From CAWULT01 sp963923455 (GTDB lineage Bacteria > Acidobacteriota > Vicinamibacteria > Vicinamibacterales > UBA2999): 61,820 nucleotides of DNA. The translations under genes were made by a program, and so were the position numbers. The stretch lies in NCBI GenBank assembly GCA_963923455.1, contig CAWULT010000013.1, positions 1-61,820 of the forward strand, given 5' to 3'. This document shows positions 27,712 through 36,824 of this stretch, piece after piece; positions within the stretch are counted from its first letter, which is position 1, and every line of letters begins with the position of its first letter. The notes under the pieces were generated by a model that was given only the letters and a program-made list of their open reading frames with translations, had not been told where the DNA came from and searched no databases.

Positions 27712-30354
27712 ATGCGCAGATCGATCCTCGTGGCGCTCGCCCTGCTGCTGGGCGGGATGGCCGTCCGCACGCCGCTCGACGCCCAGGTGCGGCCCGTATA
27801 CGACCTCGGCGCCTCCGGGCTCACGCAGATTCTCGAACGGCTGCAGACGACGGCCAGCGCGCTCCACACGGGCGCCCACCCCGACGACGAGGACTCGGCG
27901 TTCATCGCGCGGATGGCGCGCGGCGACCACGCGCGCGTGGCGTACCTGTCGCTCAACCGCGGCGAGGGCGGCCAGAACATCATCGGCACCGAGCTCTTCG
28001 ATGCGCTCGGCGTGATCCGTACCGAGGAACTGCTGCAGGCGCGGCGTCTCGACGGCGGCGAGCAGTTCTTCACGCGGTCGTTCGACTACGGCTTCTCGAA
28101 GACGCTCACCGAAGCCACCGCCAAGTGGGGCGAGCGCGAGCTGCTCGGCGACATGGTCCGCGTGATCCGGCGCTTCCGCCCGCTGGTGATGTACGCGCGG
28201 TTCACCGGCACGCCGGCCGACGGGCACGGCCAGCACCAGATGTCCGGGTATCTGACGCCGCTGGCTTTCAAGGCCGCCGGAGATCCTGCCCAGTTCCCCG
28301 AGCAGATCGCGCAGGGGCTGCGGCCGTGGCAGCCGCGCAAGTTCTACCGGGGCCAGGGCTTCCGGCCCGACCCGGCCAACCCGTCCACCGTCGAGGTGCA
28401 GAGCGGCGTCGTCGACCCGGTGATCGGCCGCTCGTTCGCGGAGATTGCGGCCGAGGGCCGCAGCCAGCACAAGTCGCAGGAGATGGGCAGCATCGAGCCG
28501 CTCGGGCCGTCAACCTCGGGCCTGCGGCTCATCGAGAGCACGCTGCCCGGCCCGCGGCCCGCGAAGGAGCAGTCGGTGTTCGACGGGATGGACGTGACCA
28601 TCGCCGGCATTCCCGCGCTCGCCGGCCTGCCGGCGGGCACGCTGCGCGCGGAGCTCGACGCGGTGCAGGCCGCGGCCCGCCAGGCGCTGGACGGCTACCA
28701 GCCGCTGCGGCCGTCGACCATCGTGCCGGCGCTCGCCGCCGGGCTCCGGGCCACGCGCGCGGCGCGGACGGCGCTGGCCAGTGCGGCCGGCTCCGCCGAC
28801 GCCAAGGCCGACGCCGACTTCCTGCTCGCGGCCAAGGAGCGCGACTTCGTCGAGGCGCTCACGCGCGCGGCCGGCATCGTCGTGGACCCGCTGGCCGACG
28901 ACGAAACGGTGGTGCAGGGCGACGGCGTGGGCGTGACGATTCGCACGTTCCTGTCCGATCCCGGCGCCGTGCGCGTGACGGGCGCCGTGCTTCGGGCGCC
29001 CAACGGGTGGCGGGTCGAGCCGTCCGCCGACCAGCCGGGCGACGGCGGTCCGCCGTTCCGCCGCGAGGTGCCGACGAACGCCGCCAGGTTCCGCGTGACG
29101 GCGCCGGCCGACGCGCCGGTGACGCAGCCGTACTTCCTGACCGAGCCGCGGCAGGGCGACAGCTACCGCAGCTGGGACGCCCAGGCGTCGCGGACGATGC
29201 CGTTCGATCCACCGCTGCTCACCGCCGACGTGACGGTCGAGGCGGGCGGCGCCGCGTTCACCGTGTCGCGCCCGGTGCAGTACCGCTTTGGCGACCGCAT
29301 CCGCGGCGAACTGCGGCGCGAGGTCAACGTGGTGCCCGCGGTGGCCGTCGGGCTCGACTCCCGGCTGCTCATCGTGCCCACGGGCGCGGCCGCCAGCCAG
29401 CAGCGCATCGTCGTCAAGGCGGTGAGCTTCGCGTCGAAGGCCGTGACGGGCACGCTGGCGCTGCGGCTGCCGGCCGGGTGGACGTCCACGCCGGCCTCGG
29501 CGCCGCTGACGCTGGCGTCGAAGGGCGACGCGGCCACCGCCACCTTCGCCGTCACCGCGCCGGCGCGCCGGGCGCCGGGCACGCTCGAAATCGTGGCCGA
29601 GGCGCGCGTGGGCGCCGCCACCTACGCGCGCGACGTGCAGACGGTGTCGTACCCGCACATCCAGACGCACCGGCTCTACACGCCGGCGTCGGTGAAGGTG
29701 CAGGTGCTCGACCTGCAGGTGGCCAAGGTGCGCGTGGGCTACATCATGGGCAGCGGCGACCAGGTGCCCGACGCGCTGCGCCGGATGGGCGTGGACGTCA
29801 CGCTCATCGACCCCGAGGCGCTGGCCACGGGCGACCTGGCGCGGTTCGACACCATCGTCGTCGGCGTGCGCGCGTCGGAGGCGCGGCCCGACTTCATCGC
29901 CAACAACGCGCGCCTGCGCGAGTACATGGAGCGGGGCGGCACGCTCGTCGTGCAGTACCAGCAGACCGACTACCCGGGCCGGAACCTGCCGCCTTATCCG
30001 GTGCAGACGCCCGGCAACCCGCGCGTGACCGACGAGACGGCCGTCGTGAAGATCCTGGCGCCGCAGCACCCGGTGTTCACATTCCCGAACCGCATCACGA
30101 CCGCGGACTTCGACAACTGGGTGCAGGAGCGCAACCTGTACTCGTTCGGGACGTTCGACGCGAAGTACACGGCGCTGCTCGAAGCCGCCGACCCCGGAGA
30201 AGACCCCGTGCGCGGCGGCGAGGTGTATGCCGATGTGGGGAAGGGGCGCTACGTGTACACGTCGTACTCGTGGTTCCGGCAGCTGCCGGCCGGCGTGCCC
30301 GGCGCCTACCGTCAGTTCGCGAACCTGATCAGCCTGGCCAAGGCGCCGCGGTAG
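27712..30354 (+). CDS. Exported PIG-L/LmbE-family deacetylase, large multidomain form
   Basis: An 880-residue protein with a signal peptide (RRSILVALALLLGGMAVRTPLDAQ). The catalytic PIG-L domain (residues about 45-270) has the zinc/base motif AHPDDEDS near 56-63 and the distal GHGQHQMSG histidines near 170; family members deacetylate N-acetylglucosaminyl or N-acylated amino-sugar substrates. The middle is beta-sandwich-like (PAVAVGLDSRLLIVPTG...), and the C-terminal 220 residues contain a class-I-amidotransferase-like fold (VGYIMGSGDQVPDALRRMGVDVTLID...LREYMERGGTLVVQYQ) recalling ThuA domains. Periplasmic. Single-gene unit, divergent from recQ. Confidence 0.88.
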   Translation: MRRSILVALALLLGGMAVRTPLDAQVRPVYDLGASGLTQILERLQTTASALHTGAHPDDEDSAFIARMARGDHARVAYLSLNRGEGGQNIIGTELFDALGVIRTEELLQARRLDGGEQFFTRSFDYGFSKTLTEATAKWGERELLGDMVRVIRRFRPLVMYARFTGTPADGHGQHQMSGYLTPLAFKAAGDPAQFPEQIAQGLRPWQPRKFYRGQGFRPDPANPSTVEVQSGVVDPVIGRSFAEIAAEGRSQHKSQEMGSIEPLGPSTSGLRLIESTLPGPRPAKEQSVFDGMDVTIAGIPALAGLPAGTLRAELDAVQAAARQALDGYQPLRPSTIVPALAAGLRATRAARTALASAAGSADAKADADFLLAAKERDFVEALTRAAGIVVDPLADDETVVQGDGVGVTIRTFLSDPGAVRVTGAVLRAPNGWRVEPSADQPGDGGPPFRREVPTNAARFRVTAPADAPVTQPYFLTEPRQGDSYRSWDAQASRTMPFDPPLLTADVTVEAGGAAFTVSRPVQYRFGDRIRGELRREVNVVPAVAVGLDSRLLIVPTGAAASQQRIVVKAVSFASKAVTGTLALRLPAGWTSTPASAPLTLASKGDAATATFAVTAPARRAPGTLEIVAEARVGAATYARDVQTVSYPHIQTHRLYTPASVKVQVLDLQVAKVRVGYIMGSGDQVPDALRRMGVDVTLIDPEALATGDLARFDTIVVGVRASEARPDFIANNARLREYMERGGTLVVQYQQTDYPGRNLPPYPVQTPGNPRVTDETAVVKILAPQHPVFTFPNRITTADFDNWVQERNLYSFGTFDAKYTALLEAADPGEDPVRGGEVYADVGKGRYVYTSYSWFRQLPAGVPGAYRQFANLISLAKAPR

Positions 30355-30418
30355 CGGCGCCCAGCCAACACTGTGCCGTGCGAGGCCCGCTGAGGGCCGA
30401 GCCCTCAGTAGCGGCGAC

Positions 30419-30823
30419 TTACTGGCCCCAACCTGGCGGCGGCTCGACGCGCGCCTGCGTCAGCAGCCAGTACTCGCGCAGCTCGCGGCACTTGCCGGAG
30501 TCCGCGAATGCGAGGAGGAACTCGCCCGCCAGGGTGATCGGGCCGCCGGTGGTGTCGAGGTTGGCCCACCATTCAACGGCCACGCGATGGCCTTCGACGA
30601 CCGGGCGTCCGTACCGGAGCTCCACCTTGGTCTGCGAGGCGGTCACCCGGCTCCAGTAGTCCTCGATGGCCGCGCGGCCGACGAAGGCATCCTGGAAGGG
30701 CTGTTCGCGGTAGACGGCGTCGTCGGTGAACAGCTGTCCTGCCGCGTGGGCGTCGCGTGCGATCCACGCCTGACGATAGCGTTCCAGCCAGTCTGAGTAG
30801 TCGTGCACGGGAGCCTCGGCCAT
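30419..30823 (-). CDS. SnoaL-like (NTF2-fold) protein
   Basis: A 134-residue cytoplasmic protein: HDYSDWLERYRQAWIARDAHAAGQLFTDDAVYREQPFQDAFVGRAAIEDYWSRV is the N-terminal SnoaL_2 signature and the following strands (VELRYGRPVVEGHRVAVEWWANLDTTGGPITLAGEFLLAFADSGKCRELREYW) complete the cone-like fold. Possible roles are isomerase/hydrolase or ligand binding; no catalytic residue can be assigned. ATG at 30823 chosen because a perfect TATAAT lies 10 bases upstream; the frame's first ATG (30898) would place that box inside the gene. Confidence 0.82.
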   Translation of the reverse strand: MAEAPVHDYSDWLERYRQAWIARDAHAAGQLFTDDAVYREQPFQDAFVGRAAIEDYWSRVTASQTKVELRYGRPVVEGHRVAVEWWANLDTTGGPITLAGEFLLAFADSGKCRELREYWLLTQARVEPPPGWGQ

Positions 30824-30833
30824 GAGTGGCCAG

Positions 30834-30839
30834 ATTATA
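30834..30839 (-). promoter_or_regulatory. -10 box TATAAT, 10 nt before SnoaL-like gene
   Basis: Minus strand reads TATAAT, ten bases, ATG. A transcript starting about 7 bases downstream of the box would have a leader of at most a few bases. No -35 or Shine-Dalgarno match is visible. Confidence 0.5.
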
Positions 30840-31030
30840 GCGGCGCGCGCCACGATCGCGTGGCGGATCGTACTGCACCACCGACTACCCTGCCGCACGA
30901 ATACCGATAATTCTCTTCACTGTTGTCGAGGACCTGTAGGGAACGCAAGAACATCATAGGAACGAGGACATCAGTCGTGACTGTCACTGACATGCTCGGT
31001 CGTCGGATTGGTGCGACACAAGGGGGCACC

Positions 31031-33454
31031 ATGCGCTCAATCGCCAAACTGTTCTTGTTGATCGGACTCATCGTCGTCGTCCCTCGCGTCGCCGCGGCGC
31101 AAGCCACGCTGACGGGTGAGGCCAAGGACGGGACCGGCGCGGTGCTGCCGGGCGTGACGGTTGAAGCGGCGAGCCCGGCGCTCACCGGAAAGGTCCGGAC
31201 CGCGGTGACCGACGCCGGCGGGCGGTACCGCATCGAGTCGCTCCCACCCGGAAGCTACACGGTGACGTTCTCGTTGGCCGGGTTCGCCCCGGTGAGGCGG
31301 GACGTCGCCGTCAGCGGTGCTGGCACGATCACGGCCGACGTGGAGCTGGCGGTCGGCGCGGCGGAAACCGTCACGGTCACGGCCCGGCGGCGCGACGAGC
31401 TGTCGCTCGACGTGCCGATCGCGGTCACGGCGTTCACGGCGGAGGACATCAAGGTCGCCGGCATCGACAGACCGCAGGATTTCGTGGCGCTCACGCCGAA
31501 CGTGAGCCTCGTGCAGACGCAGAACCAGGGCACCTCGTTCGTGACCGTGCGAGGCATCTCGCAGGCGCGCAACAGCGAGCCCTCGGTGGCCGTGCTCATC
31601 GACGGCGTGCAGATGGCGAACCCCTCGCAGTTCAACCAGGAGCTCTTCGACATCGACTCCATCCAGGTGCTCAAAGGGCCGCAGGGCGCGCTGTACGGGC
31701 GGAATGCCATTGGCGGTGCGATTCTCATCAACACGAAGAAGCCGGGCGACGTGTTCGAGGGCAACGTGACGACGGGATTCGACTCCGGGCCCGGCGTCAA
31801 GATCCGCGGCAGCGCGAGCGGCCCGATCTCGAAGACGCTCAAATACATGGCGACGGGCTCGTATTTCGATACCAAGGGCTACATTCCCAACGTCAATCTG
31901 GGGGAGAACGCCGATCCGTTCCGCGACGTCTCCGGGCGCGTGCGCCTGTTGTGGGAGTCGTCGAAGGAGCTGACCGCCGACGTGCGCGTGTATGCCTCCC
32001 GCGTCAAGACCCAGGCGCTGTACTTCAACATCACCGAGAGCGTGAACGACACGAGCCTTCCGGTGCGCGTGAACAACCCCGGCGTGAACGAGCGCAACAT
32101 GTTCGGCACGTCGGCGAAGGTCGACTACGCGACGTCGCTGGGCACGCTGACGTCCGTCACGGCCTACGACCGGCTGAACGAGCTGCTGACCGGCGATCAG
32201 TTCGACTTCCTGCCGATCAGGGAATCGGTGCTGAACCGCTTCTTCGGCGCCGATCAGGCGCAGCACCAGTTTCTCACCGTCGATGCCGTGAGCGAGGAGG
32301 TGCACTTCGCGTCGCCTGCGGCCAAGCGCGTGCGCTGGGTCGTGGGTGCGTATGCGATCGCGACCGATCGATTCATTTCGACGGGCAATGTCTTCGACCT
32401 GGGTACCGGCGTGGTGCCCGAAGTGCGGCGGACCCCCTTGCCGATCTTCAATCCGCAGTTCACCTTCCTGGCCGACGAGCAGAACAACTTCGCGTGGGCG
32501 GCGTTCGGCAACGTGGACGTCAATCTCACGGACAAACTGGAGTTGTCGACGTCGTTGCGTTACGACCGGGACGATCGCGAGAACACCACCAGGACCCCTG
32601 CGGCATTCATCCCTGCGCCGCTCGTGGGCGTGGCGTTCCCGGGGCAGGTGCGCAAGAACACCTGGGACGAATGGCAGCCGAAGGTCACGTTGCGCCACAA
32701 GCCGACGAAGGATTCCACCGTGTATGCCGGGTACAGCCGCGGCTTCCGCAGCGGCGGATTCAATCAGACGGGTGTGGGTGCCGCGGGCATCGCCGGCGTG
32801 GGCGACCTGTTCGACGCCGAGACGGCGGACACCTACGAGGCAGGCGCCAAGGCTGAACTGCTCGGCCGGCGCCTCGGCACCAGCCTCAGCGTCTATCACA
32901 CGCGGGCGAAGGGGTCGTACTTCTTCGTGTTCGACCCGAACACGAGCACGCAGAATCTGGGGAACCTCGGTCGCGTCGACTACACGGGCGCGGAGGTCGA
33001 GGTGCGGGGACGCATCGTCACCGGGTTCGACGCCTTTCTCGGGCTCGGCTTCACCAACAGCAACATCAAGGAGTCCAGGCGCGCCGCGAGTGACGTCGGC
33101 AACGAGGCGCCCCTGGTGTCGCGGTACACGGCCAACGTGGGCGTGCAGTACCGCCATGCCCTGCGCAGCGGGGTGAGCGCGTTCGTGCGCTCGGACGTCG
33201 AGGTGATCGGGCCGACGTGGTTCTATCCCGACAACTTCACGAAGCGCGATCCGGTGACGTTGCTGAACGAGCGGGTCGGCATCGACGGCAAGTCCTGGTC
33301 GTTGACCGTCTGGGCCAAGAACCTCACGGACACGCGGTACAACGCGGAGTGGTCGCCCGGGCCGATGTTCTTCCCGAATCCGGGCTACACCAACAACTTC
33401 GTGTTCAAGGCGATGCCGCGACGCTGGGGTGCCGATCTGAGCTACCGATTCTGA
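31031..33454 (+). CDS. TonB-dependent receptor with carboxypeptidase-regulatory-like N-domain
   Basis: An 807-residue outer-membrane receptor. Signal peptide at residues 1-24 (RSIAKLFLLIGLIVVVPRVAAAQ); then a CarboxypepD_reg/Ig-like domain (ATLTGEAKDGTGAVLPGVTVEAASPALTGKVRTAVTDAGGRYRIESLPPGSYTVTF); then the plug (DVPIAVTAFTAEDI..., FVTVRGISQARNSEPSVAVLIDGVQMA, QVLKGPQGALYGRNAIGGAILINTKKP) and a 22-strand barrel ending WGADLSYRF. The plug style (LxGPQGxLYGRNxxGGAI) is that of the FpvA/IroN-like Fe or secondary-metabolite receptors. GGGGG precedes the ATG by 5-9 bases. An open frame from 30923 adds a non-homologous stretch and is rejected. Ligand unknown; no neighbouring transport genes. Confidence 0.93.
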   Translation: MRSIAKLFLLIGLIVVVPRVAAAQATLTGEAKDGTGAVLPGVTVEAASPALTGKVRTAVTDAGGRYRIESLPPGSYTVTFSLAGFAPVRRDVAVSGAGTITADVELAVGAAETVTVTARRRDELSLDVPIAVTAFTAEDIKVAGIDRPQDFVALTPNVSLVQTQNQGTSFVTVRGISQARNSEPSVAVLIDGVQMANPSQFNQELFDIDSIQVLKGPQGALYGRNAIGGAILINTKKPGDVFEGNVTTGFDSGPGVKIRGSASGPISKTLKYMATGSYFDTKGYIPNVNLGENADPFRDVSGRVRLLWESSKELTADVRVYASRVKTQALYFNITESVNDTSLPVRVNNPGVNERNMFGTSAKVDYATSLGTLTSVTAYDRLNELLTGDQFDFLPIRESVLNRFFGADQAQHQFLTVDAVSEEVHFASPAAKRVRWVVGAYAIATDRFISTGNVFDLGTGVVPEVRRTPLPIFNPQFTFLADEQNNFAWAAFGNVDVNLTDKLELSTSLRYDRDDRENTTRTPAAFIPAPLVGVAFPGQVRKNTWDEWQPKVTLRHKPTKDSTVYAGYSRGFRSGGFNQTGVGAAGIAGVGDLFDAETADTYEAGAKAELLGRRLGTSLSVYHTRAKGSYFFVFDPNTSTQNLGNLGRVDYTGAEVEVRGRIVTGFDAFLGLGFTNSNIKESRRAASDVGNEAPLVSRYTANVGVQYRHALRSGVSAFVRSDVEVIGPTWFYPDNFTKRDPVTLLNERVGIDGKSWSLTVWAKNLTDTRYNAEWSPGPMFFPNPGYTNNFVFKAMPRRWGADLSYRF

Positions 33455-33523
33455 CGCCGGGCGCTGCTACACGGCTGGCCCCGGTCTCGTCGAGCACGCG
33501 AGCCCGGGGCGGCCCCCAACCTG

Positions 33524-35530
33524 CTACTTCACGATCGCGTCGAGCGTCTGCGTCGCGACCGCGTGATAGAGCGGCCGCGCCTCTGCGTAGATCCGCTTCG
33601 CCTCGGCCGTGCCCCAGTCCTGCGCCATCAGGTCCTCGTAGAGCGGGCGCAGGAACTTGCGCCGCCCCTGCGAGGTCAGGAACCGCTCGAGTGCCGGCAT
33701 CGCCGGCTGGTAGCGGTGCCGGATCGCGATCCGCAGCCACCCGAACAGGACCTCGCTGTTGCCGCTCGCGGTGAACTTGAAGGTGCGGTCGAGATCGGCG
33801 AGTTGGGGCGCCGTCAGCGTGTCGGGCAGCGACTCCAGGAAGTGCTGCCAGTGCTGGGTGCTCCAGTCCTTCGTCGCGATCGACGAGGCCGCGCCGCCCT
33901 TCGCGAAGGCGGCCGCCTGCTCGCCGACCGTGGCGAGCGCGTCGGACTGCGCCGGGACGGCGTTGTCGGGCACGCCCGGCTTGTAGACCCAGTCGTCCAT
34001 CCGCAGCTTCGCCTCGAGCGCGGCGTCGCCCTTCAGCAGGTTCGCGCGGACGTCGGCGAGGAAGGCCGCGCTCGTGATCGGCTGGAAGGCGTGCCGGTCG
34101 AAGTACGACCGCACCCAGGCGTCGAAGCGCTCGCGGCCGACCGTCGCGTCGATCGTCCGCAGCAGCCAGGCGCCCTTGTCGTAGGCAATCTGCGTCATGC
34201 CGTCGTCCGGGTCCCGGCCGGCGAGGTCGAGGTGCAGCAGTGTCTCCTTCGACGTGGGCCCGCCGAGCCGGGTCACTTCGTCCCGGAGCTCCTGCCACTG
34301 CAGCACCTGCAGCATGCGCGCGCGGTCGTCGCCGTAGAGCGCGCCCATGATCCGGTTCTCGACATAGGTCGTCACGCCCTCGTTGAGCCAGAAGTCGCTC
34401 CAGGTGGCGTTGGTCACGAGGTTGCCCGACCAGGAGTGCGCCAGTTCGTGCGCGATGAGCGACACGAGCGAGCGGTCGCCGGCGATCACGGTGGGCGTGG
34501 CGAAGGTCAGGCGCGGGTTCTCCATGCCGCCGAACGGGAACGACGGCGGCAGCACCAGCACGTCGTAGCGGCCCCAGCGGTACGGGCCGAGGAGCTGCTC
34601 GGCTGCCGTCACCATCTTCTCGAGGTCGGCGAACTCGTAGGCGGCCTTGTCGAGCACCGACGGCTCGGCGAACACGGCCGTGCGCGGCCCGATCGTCTTC
34701 GACTGGATGTCGCCGATCGCCAGCGCGATGAGATACGGCGGAATCGGCTTGTCGAGCTTGAAGTCGAACGCCAGCTTGTCGCCGGCGGCGACGCCCTCCG
34801 GCGTCAGGTGCTCGGCGCTCATCACGGCGCGCAGCGGCTTCGGCACGACGACGCGGGCAGAGTAGGTCTGCCTGATGCCGGGGCTGTCCTGCGTCGGGAT
34901 CCACGTGCGCGTCAGGATCGCTTCGCCCTGCGAGAACAGGTACGGGTGCTTCTTGCCGGCCGTCTGCGAGGGCGCGAGCCACTGGAGCGCGGCGGCGGAC
35001 GGGCTCGTCCGATAGGTGACGACGACCTTCAGCGGACCGCTGCCCGCGGGCAGCGTGACCGTGAGCGGGCGCCCGAGAATCCTGTCCGCGTCGCCGAGCG
35101 AGAACTGGAGCGGCGCGCCGGCGCCGTCGACAACCTTCTGGATCTCCAGGTCGCGGGTGTCGAGGACGAGGCGCGACGCGCCGGCGCTGCGCTCGACCGA
35201 CAGCGTCGCCGTCCCGCTCAGCCGCTTGGCGGCGAAGTCGGCCTCGAGGTTCAGCGCGACGTCGGTGACGCGCGCCTCGGCGGGCACGGCGTACGAGTGG
35301 ATGTCGCGCGCCGGTTCGGCGGCGGCGGAAGCCGGGGTCGACGAGGGCACGGATGACGCTCCTTCGCGTGGGTCGCGCGAACAGGCCGCCGCGGCCAGGG
35401 CGACCGCCACGGTCACGGCCAGTACCAGCGCGGTTCGCCGCGCCCGGCGCGGCGCGGACGGGCGGTCCTCGACGTGACGACTGGCGCGCGCTCGCGCGAG
35501 GCCGTGGGGTTCAGCGGCGGGTGTTCTCAT
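33524..35530 (-). CDS. M1-family metallo-aminopeptidase, lipoprotein
   Basis: A 668-residue exported peptidase. The N-terminus has Arg-rich residues, a hydrophobic stretch (ALVLAVTVAVALAAAAC) and a lipobox with Cys near 50, so it should be lipid-anchored. The catalytic domain has the M1 exopeptidase motif FGGMENPRLTF near residue 335 and the zinc site HELAHSWSGN...NEGVTTYVENR near 360-385. The last 150 residues match the LTA4-hydrolase-type C-terminal helical domain. Cleaves N-terminal residues of peptides. Its ATG overlaps the end of the upstream VCBS gene by 20 bases, so the start may be further in (a GTG before the Arg-rich segment is an alternative). Confidence 0.92.
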   Translation of the reverse strand: MRTPAAEPHGLARARASRHVEDRPSAPRRARRTALVLAVTVAVALAAAACSRDPREGASSVPSSTPASAAAEPARDIHSYAVPAEARVTDVALNLEADFAAKRLSGTATLSVERSAGASRLVLDTRDLEIQKVVDGAGAPLQFSLGDADRILGRPLTVTLPAGSGPLKVVVTYRTSPSAAALQWLAPSQTAGKKHPYLFSQGEAILTRTWIPTQDSPGIRQTYSARVVVPKPLRAVMSAEHLTPEGVAAGDKLAFDFKLDKPIPPYLIALAIGDIQSKTIGPRTAVFAEPSVLDKAAYEFADLEKMVTAAEQLLGPYRWGRYDVLVLPPSFPFGGMENPRLTFATPTVIAGDRSLVSLIAHELAHSWSGNLVTNATWSDFWLNEGVTTYVENRIMGALYGDDRARMLQVLQWQELRDEVTRLGGPTSKETLLHLDLAGRDPDDGMTQIAYDKGAWLLRTIDATVGRERFDAWVRSYFDRHAFQPITSAAFLADVRANLLKGDAALEAKLRMDDWVYKPGVPDNAVPAQSDALATVGEQAAAFAKGGAASSIATKDWSTQHWQHFLESLPDTLTAPQLADLDRTFKFTASGNSEVLFGWLRIAIRHRYQPAMPALERFLTSQGRRKFLRPLYEDLMAQDWGTAEAKRIYAEARPLYHAVATQTLDAIVK

Positions 35531-36746
35531 ACCAGCGCAGCGTCCAGGGATCGGTGTTGTCGATGCAGACGACGTCCGTCTTCCGGTCGGCGTTGATGTC
35601 GGCCGTGACGCAGCTGTTGGCGGCGATGCCCGGGTCGAGCACCATCCGGGACCATGTCTGCCCGGCCGGGTCGGCGGCCTTGTAGAAGAACACGCCGGGC
35701 TTCGTGCCGCGCGGCGTTCCCACGGCCCCGCGCGTGCCGCCCGAGACGATCTCGGACGAGCCGTCGCCGTCGGCGTCGACCAGCACGAGCGAGTGCGAGT
35801 TCACCAGGCGCGTGTCGATGACGTTGCGCGGCCACTGTCCGTCGGCGCCCTGCTGGTAGACGACCACCTGGTTGCCGTGGAACGGCTCGTTGGTCACGAA
35901 GAAGCGCTTGCCGCCAAGGCGGCCGACCGCGATGTCGCTCGCCCCCGACTGCGGCCACTCGGCCGGGTTGCCCTTGACGATCTCGGTCCGCGTCCACGTG
36001 CCGCCCTTGGCCGGGCTGTGCACGAAGACGCCGCTGTAGCCGGCCGTCAGCACGTCGTCCCGCTTGTCGCCGTCCCAGTCACCGACGAAGAGCCCGTGCA
36101 CCACGCCACGGTTCTCCTCGGTGATCACCTCCGGCTTGAAGGCCGGTGCGCGGTACATCCGGAGCTGGACGGGCAGGTGGTCGGGGTCGTTGAAGCCGTC
36201 GCGGGCCTTGCCGTTCAGGATCGGCGCGTTGACGAGCACCGCCTGGCCGTCGACGGTGGCGAAGCGCACGCGGTGCGACGTCGGGATCGCGTCGATCTCC
36301 TTGAGCGTCCAGATCTCCCGGGGATCCTTGCCGGCCTTGAGGATCGCGAGCTTGCCCGGGCTCTGCGCAGGATTGGTGCTGAACTCGTAGGCCAGGCCGA
36401 TCTCCGGGATGCCGTCCCGGTCGGTGTCGGCCGCGGCCATGTTGATCATCCGCGGCGCCTCGCGCGTGATCACGTGCGGCGTCCAGTACGGGTTCTCGTA
36501 CCAGAGCAGTTCGGGCATCTGCGCGCCGAGCGCGATGAGATCGACCTTGCCGTCCTTGTTCACGTCGGCCGCCACGACCTGATAGCCGCCGCGCAGGCCC
36601 GTCGCGACGACGTGCGCGTAGAAGGGCGCGGGCGGTTCGGCGGGGGCTGCCGGCGCCGGAGCCTGCGCTGGCCCCTGGCCTGAGAGTACGGTCAGGCCGA
36701 ACAGCAGCGCGCCGACCGCGGTGACTTGGTACGTACGGACCCGCAT
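35511..36746 (-). CDS. Exported VCBS/FG-GAP repeat protein
   Basis: A 411-residue protein with a signal peptide (VTAVGALLFGLTVLSGQGPAQA) and repeated calcium-binding-like FG-GAP/VCBS motifs: VVAADVNKDGKVDLIALG, NMAAADTDRDGIPEIGLAYE, FVGDWDGDKRDDVLTAG, LVLVDADGDGSSEIVSGG and VTADINADRKTDVVCIDN. It forms a beta-propeller probably at the cell surface or in the periplasm; no catalytic motif visible. ATG at 36746 has a perfect GGAGG 4 bases upstream and a TAGTAT hexamer about 28 bases upstream, an example of an ordinary leadered gene. Overlaps the start of the M1 peptidase gene, with which it forms an operon. Confidence 0.88.
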   Translation of the reverse strand: MRVRTYQVTAVGALLFGLTVLSGQGPAQAPAPAAPAEPPAPFYAHVVATGLRGGYQVVAADVNKDGKVDLIALGAQMPELLWYENPYWTPHVITREAPRMINMAAADTDRDGIPEIGLAYEFSTNPAQSPGKLAILKAGKDPREIWTLKEIDAIPTSHRVRFATVDGQAVLVNAPILNGKARDGFNDPDHLPVQLRMYRAPAFKPEVITEENRGVVHGLFVGDWDGDKRDDVLTAGYSGVFVHSPAKGGTWTRTEIVKGNPAEWPQSGASDIAVGRLGGKRFFVTNEPFHGNQVVVYQQGADGQWPRNVIDTRLVNSHSLVLVDADGDGSSEIVSGGTRGAVGTPRGTKPGVFFYKAADPAGQTWSRMVLDPGIAANSCVTADINADRKTDVVCIDNTDPWTLRWYENTRR

Positions 36747-36812
36747 GCGTCCTCCATTGGAAGAGATGCGGACATACTACCCCGCCGCAGCGCCGGTCCC
36801 GGACCTTCCGGC

Positions 36813-36818
36813 TACGAT
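36813..36818 (+). promoter_or_regulatory. Leaderless-type -10 TACGAT, 6 nt before sirtuin GTG
   Basis: TACGAT-CGGCGC-GTG. This decides the start at the GTG at 36825; the longer frame from 36726 runs through the promoters of two divergent genes. Confidence 0.6.
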
Positions 36819-36824
36819 CGGCGC

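Noticed and set aside
31037..33157. 706-codon antisense frame within the TonB receptor
   Set aside because: Arg/His/Val-rich shadow translation with no domain; the plus-strand receptor is clear.
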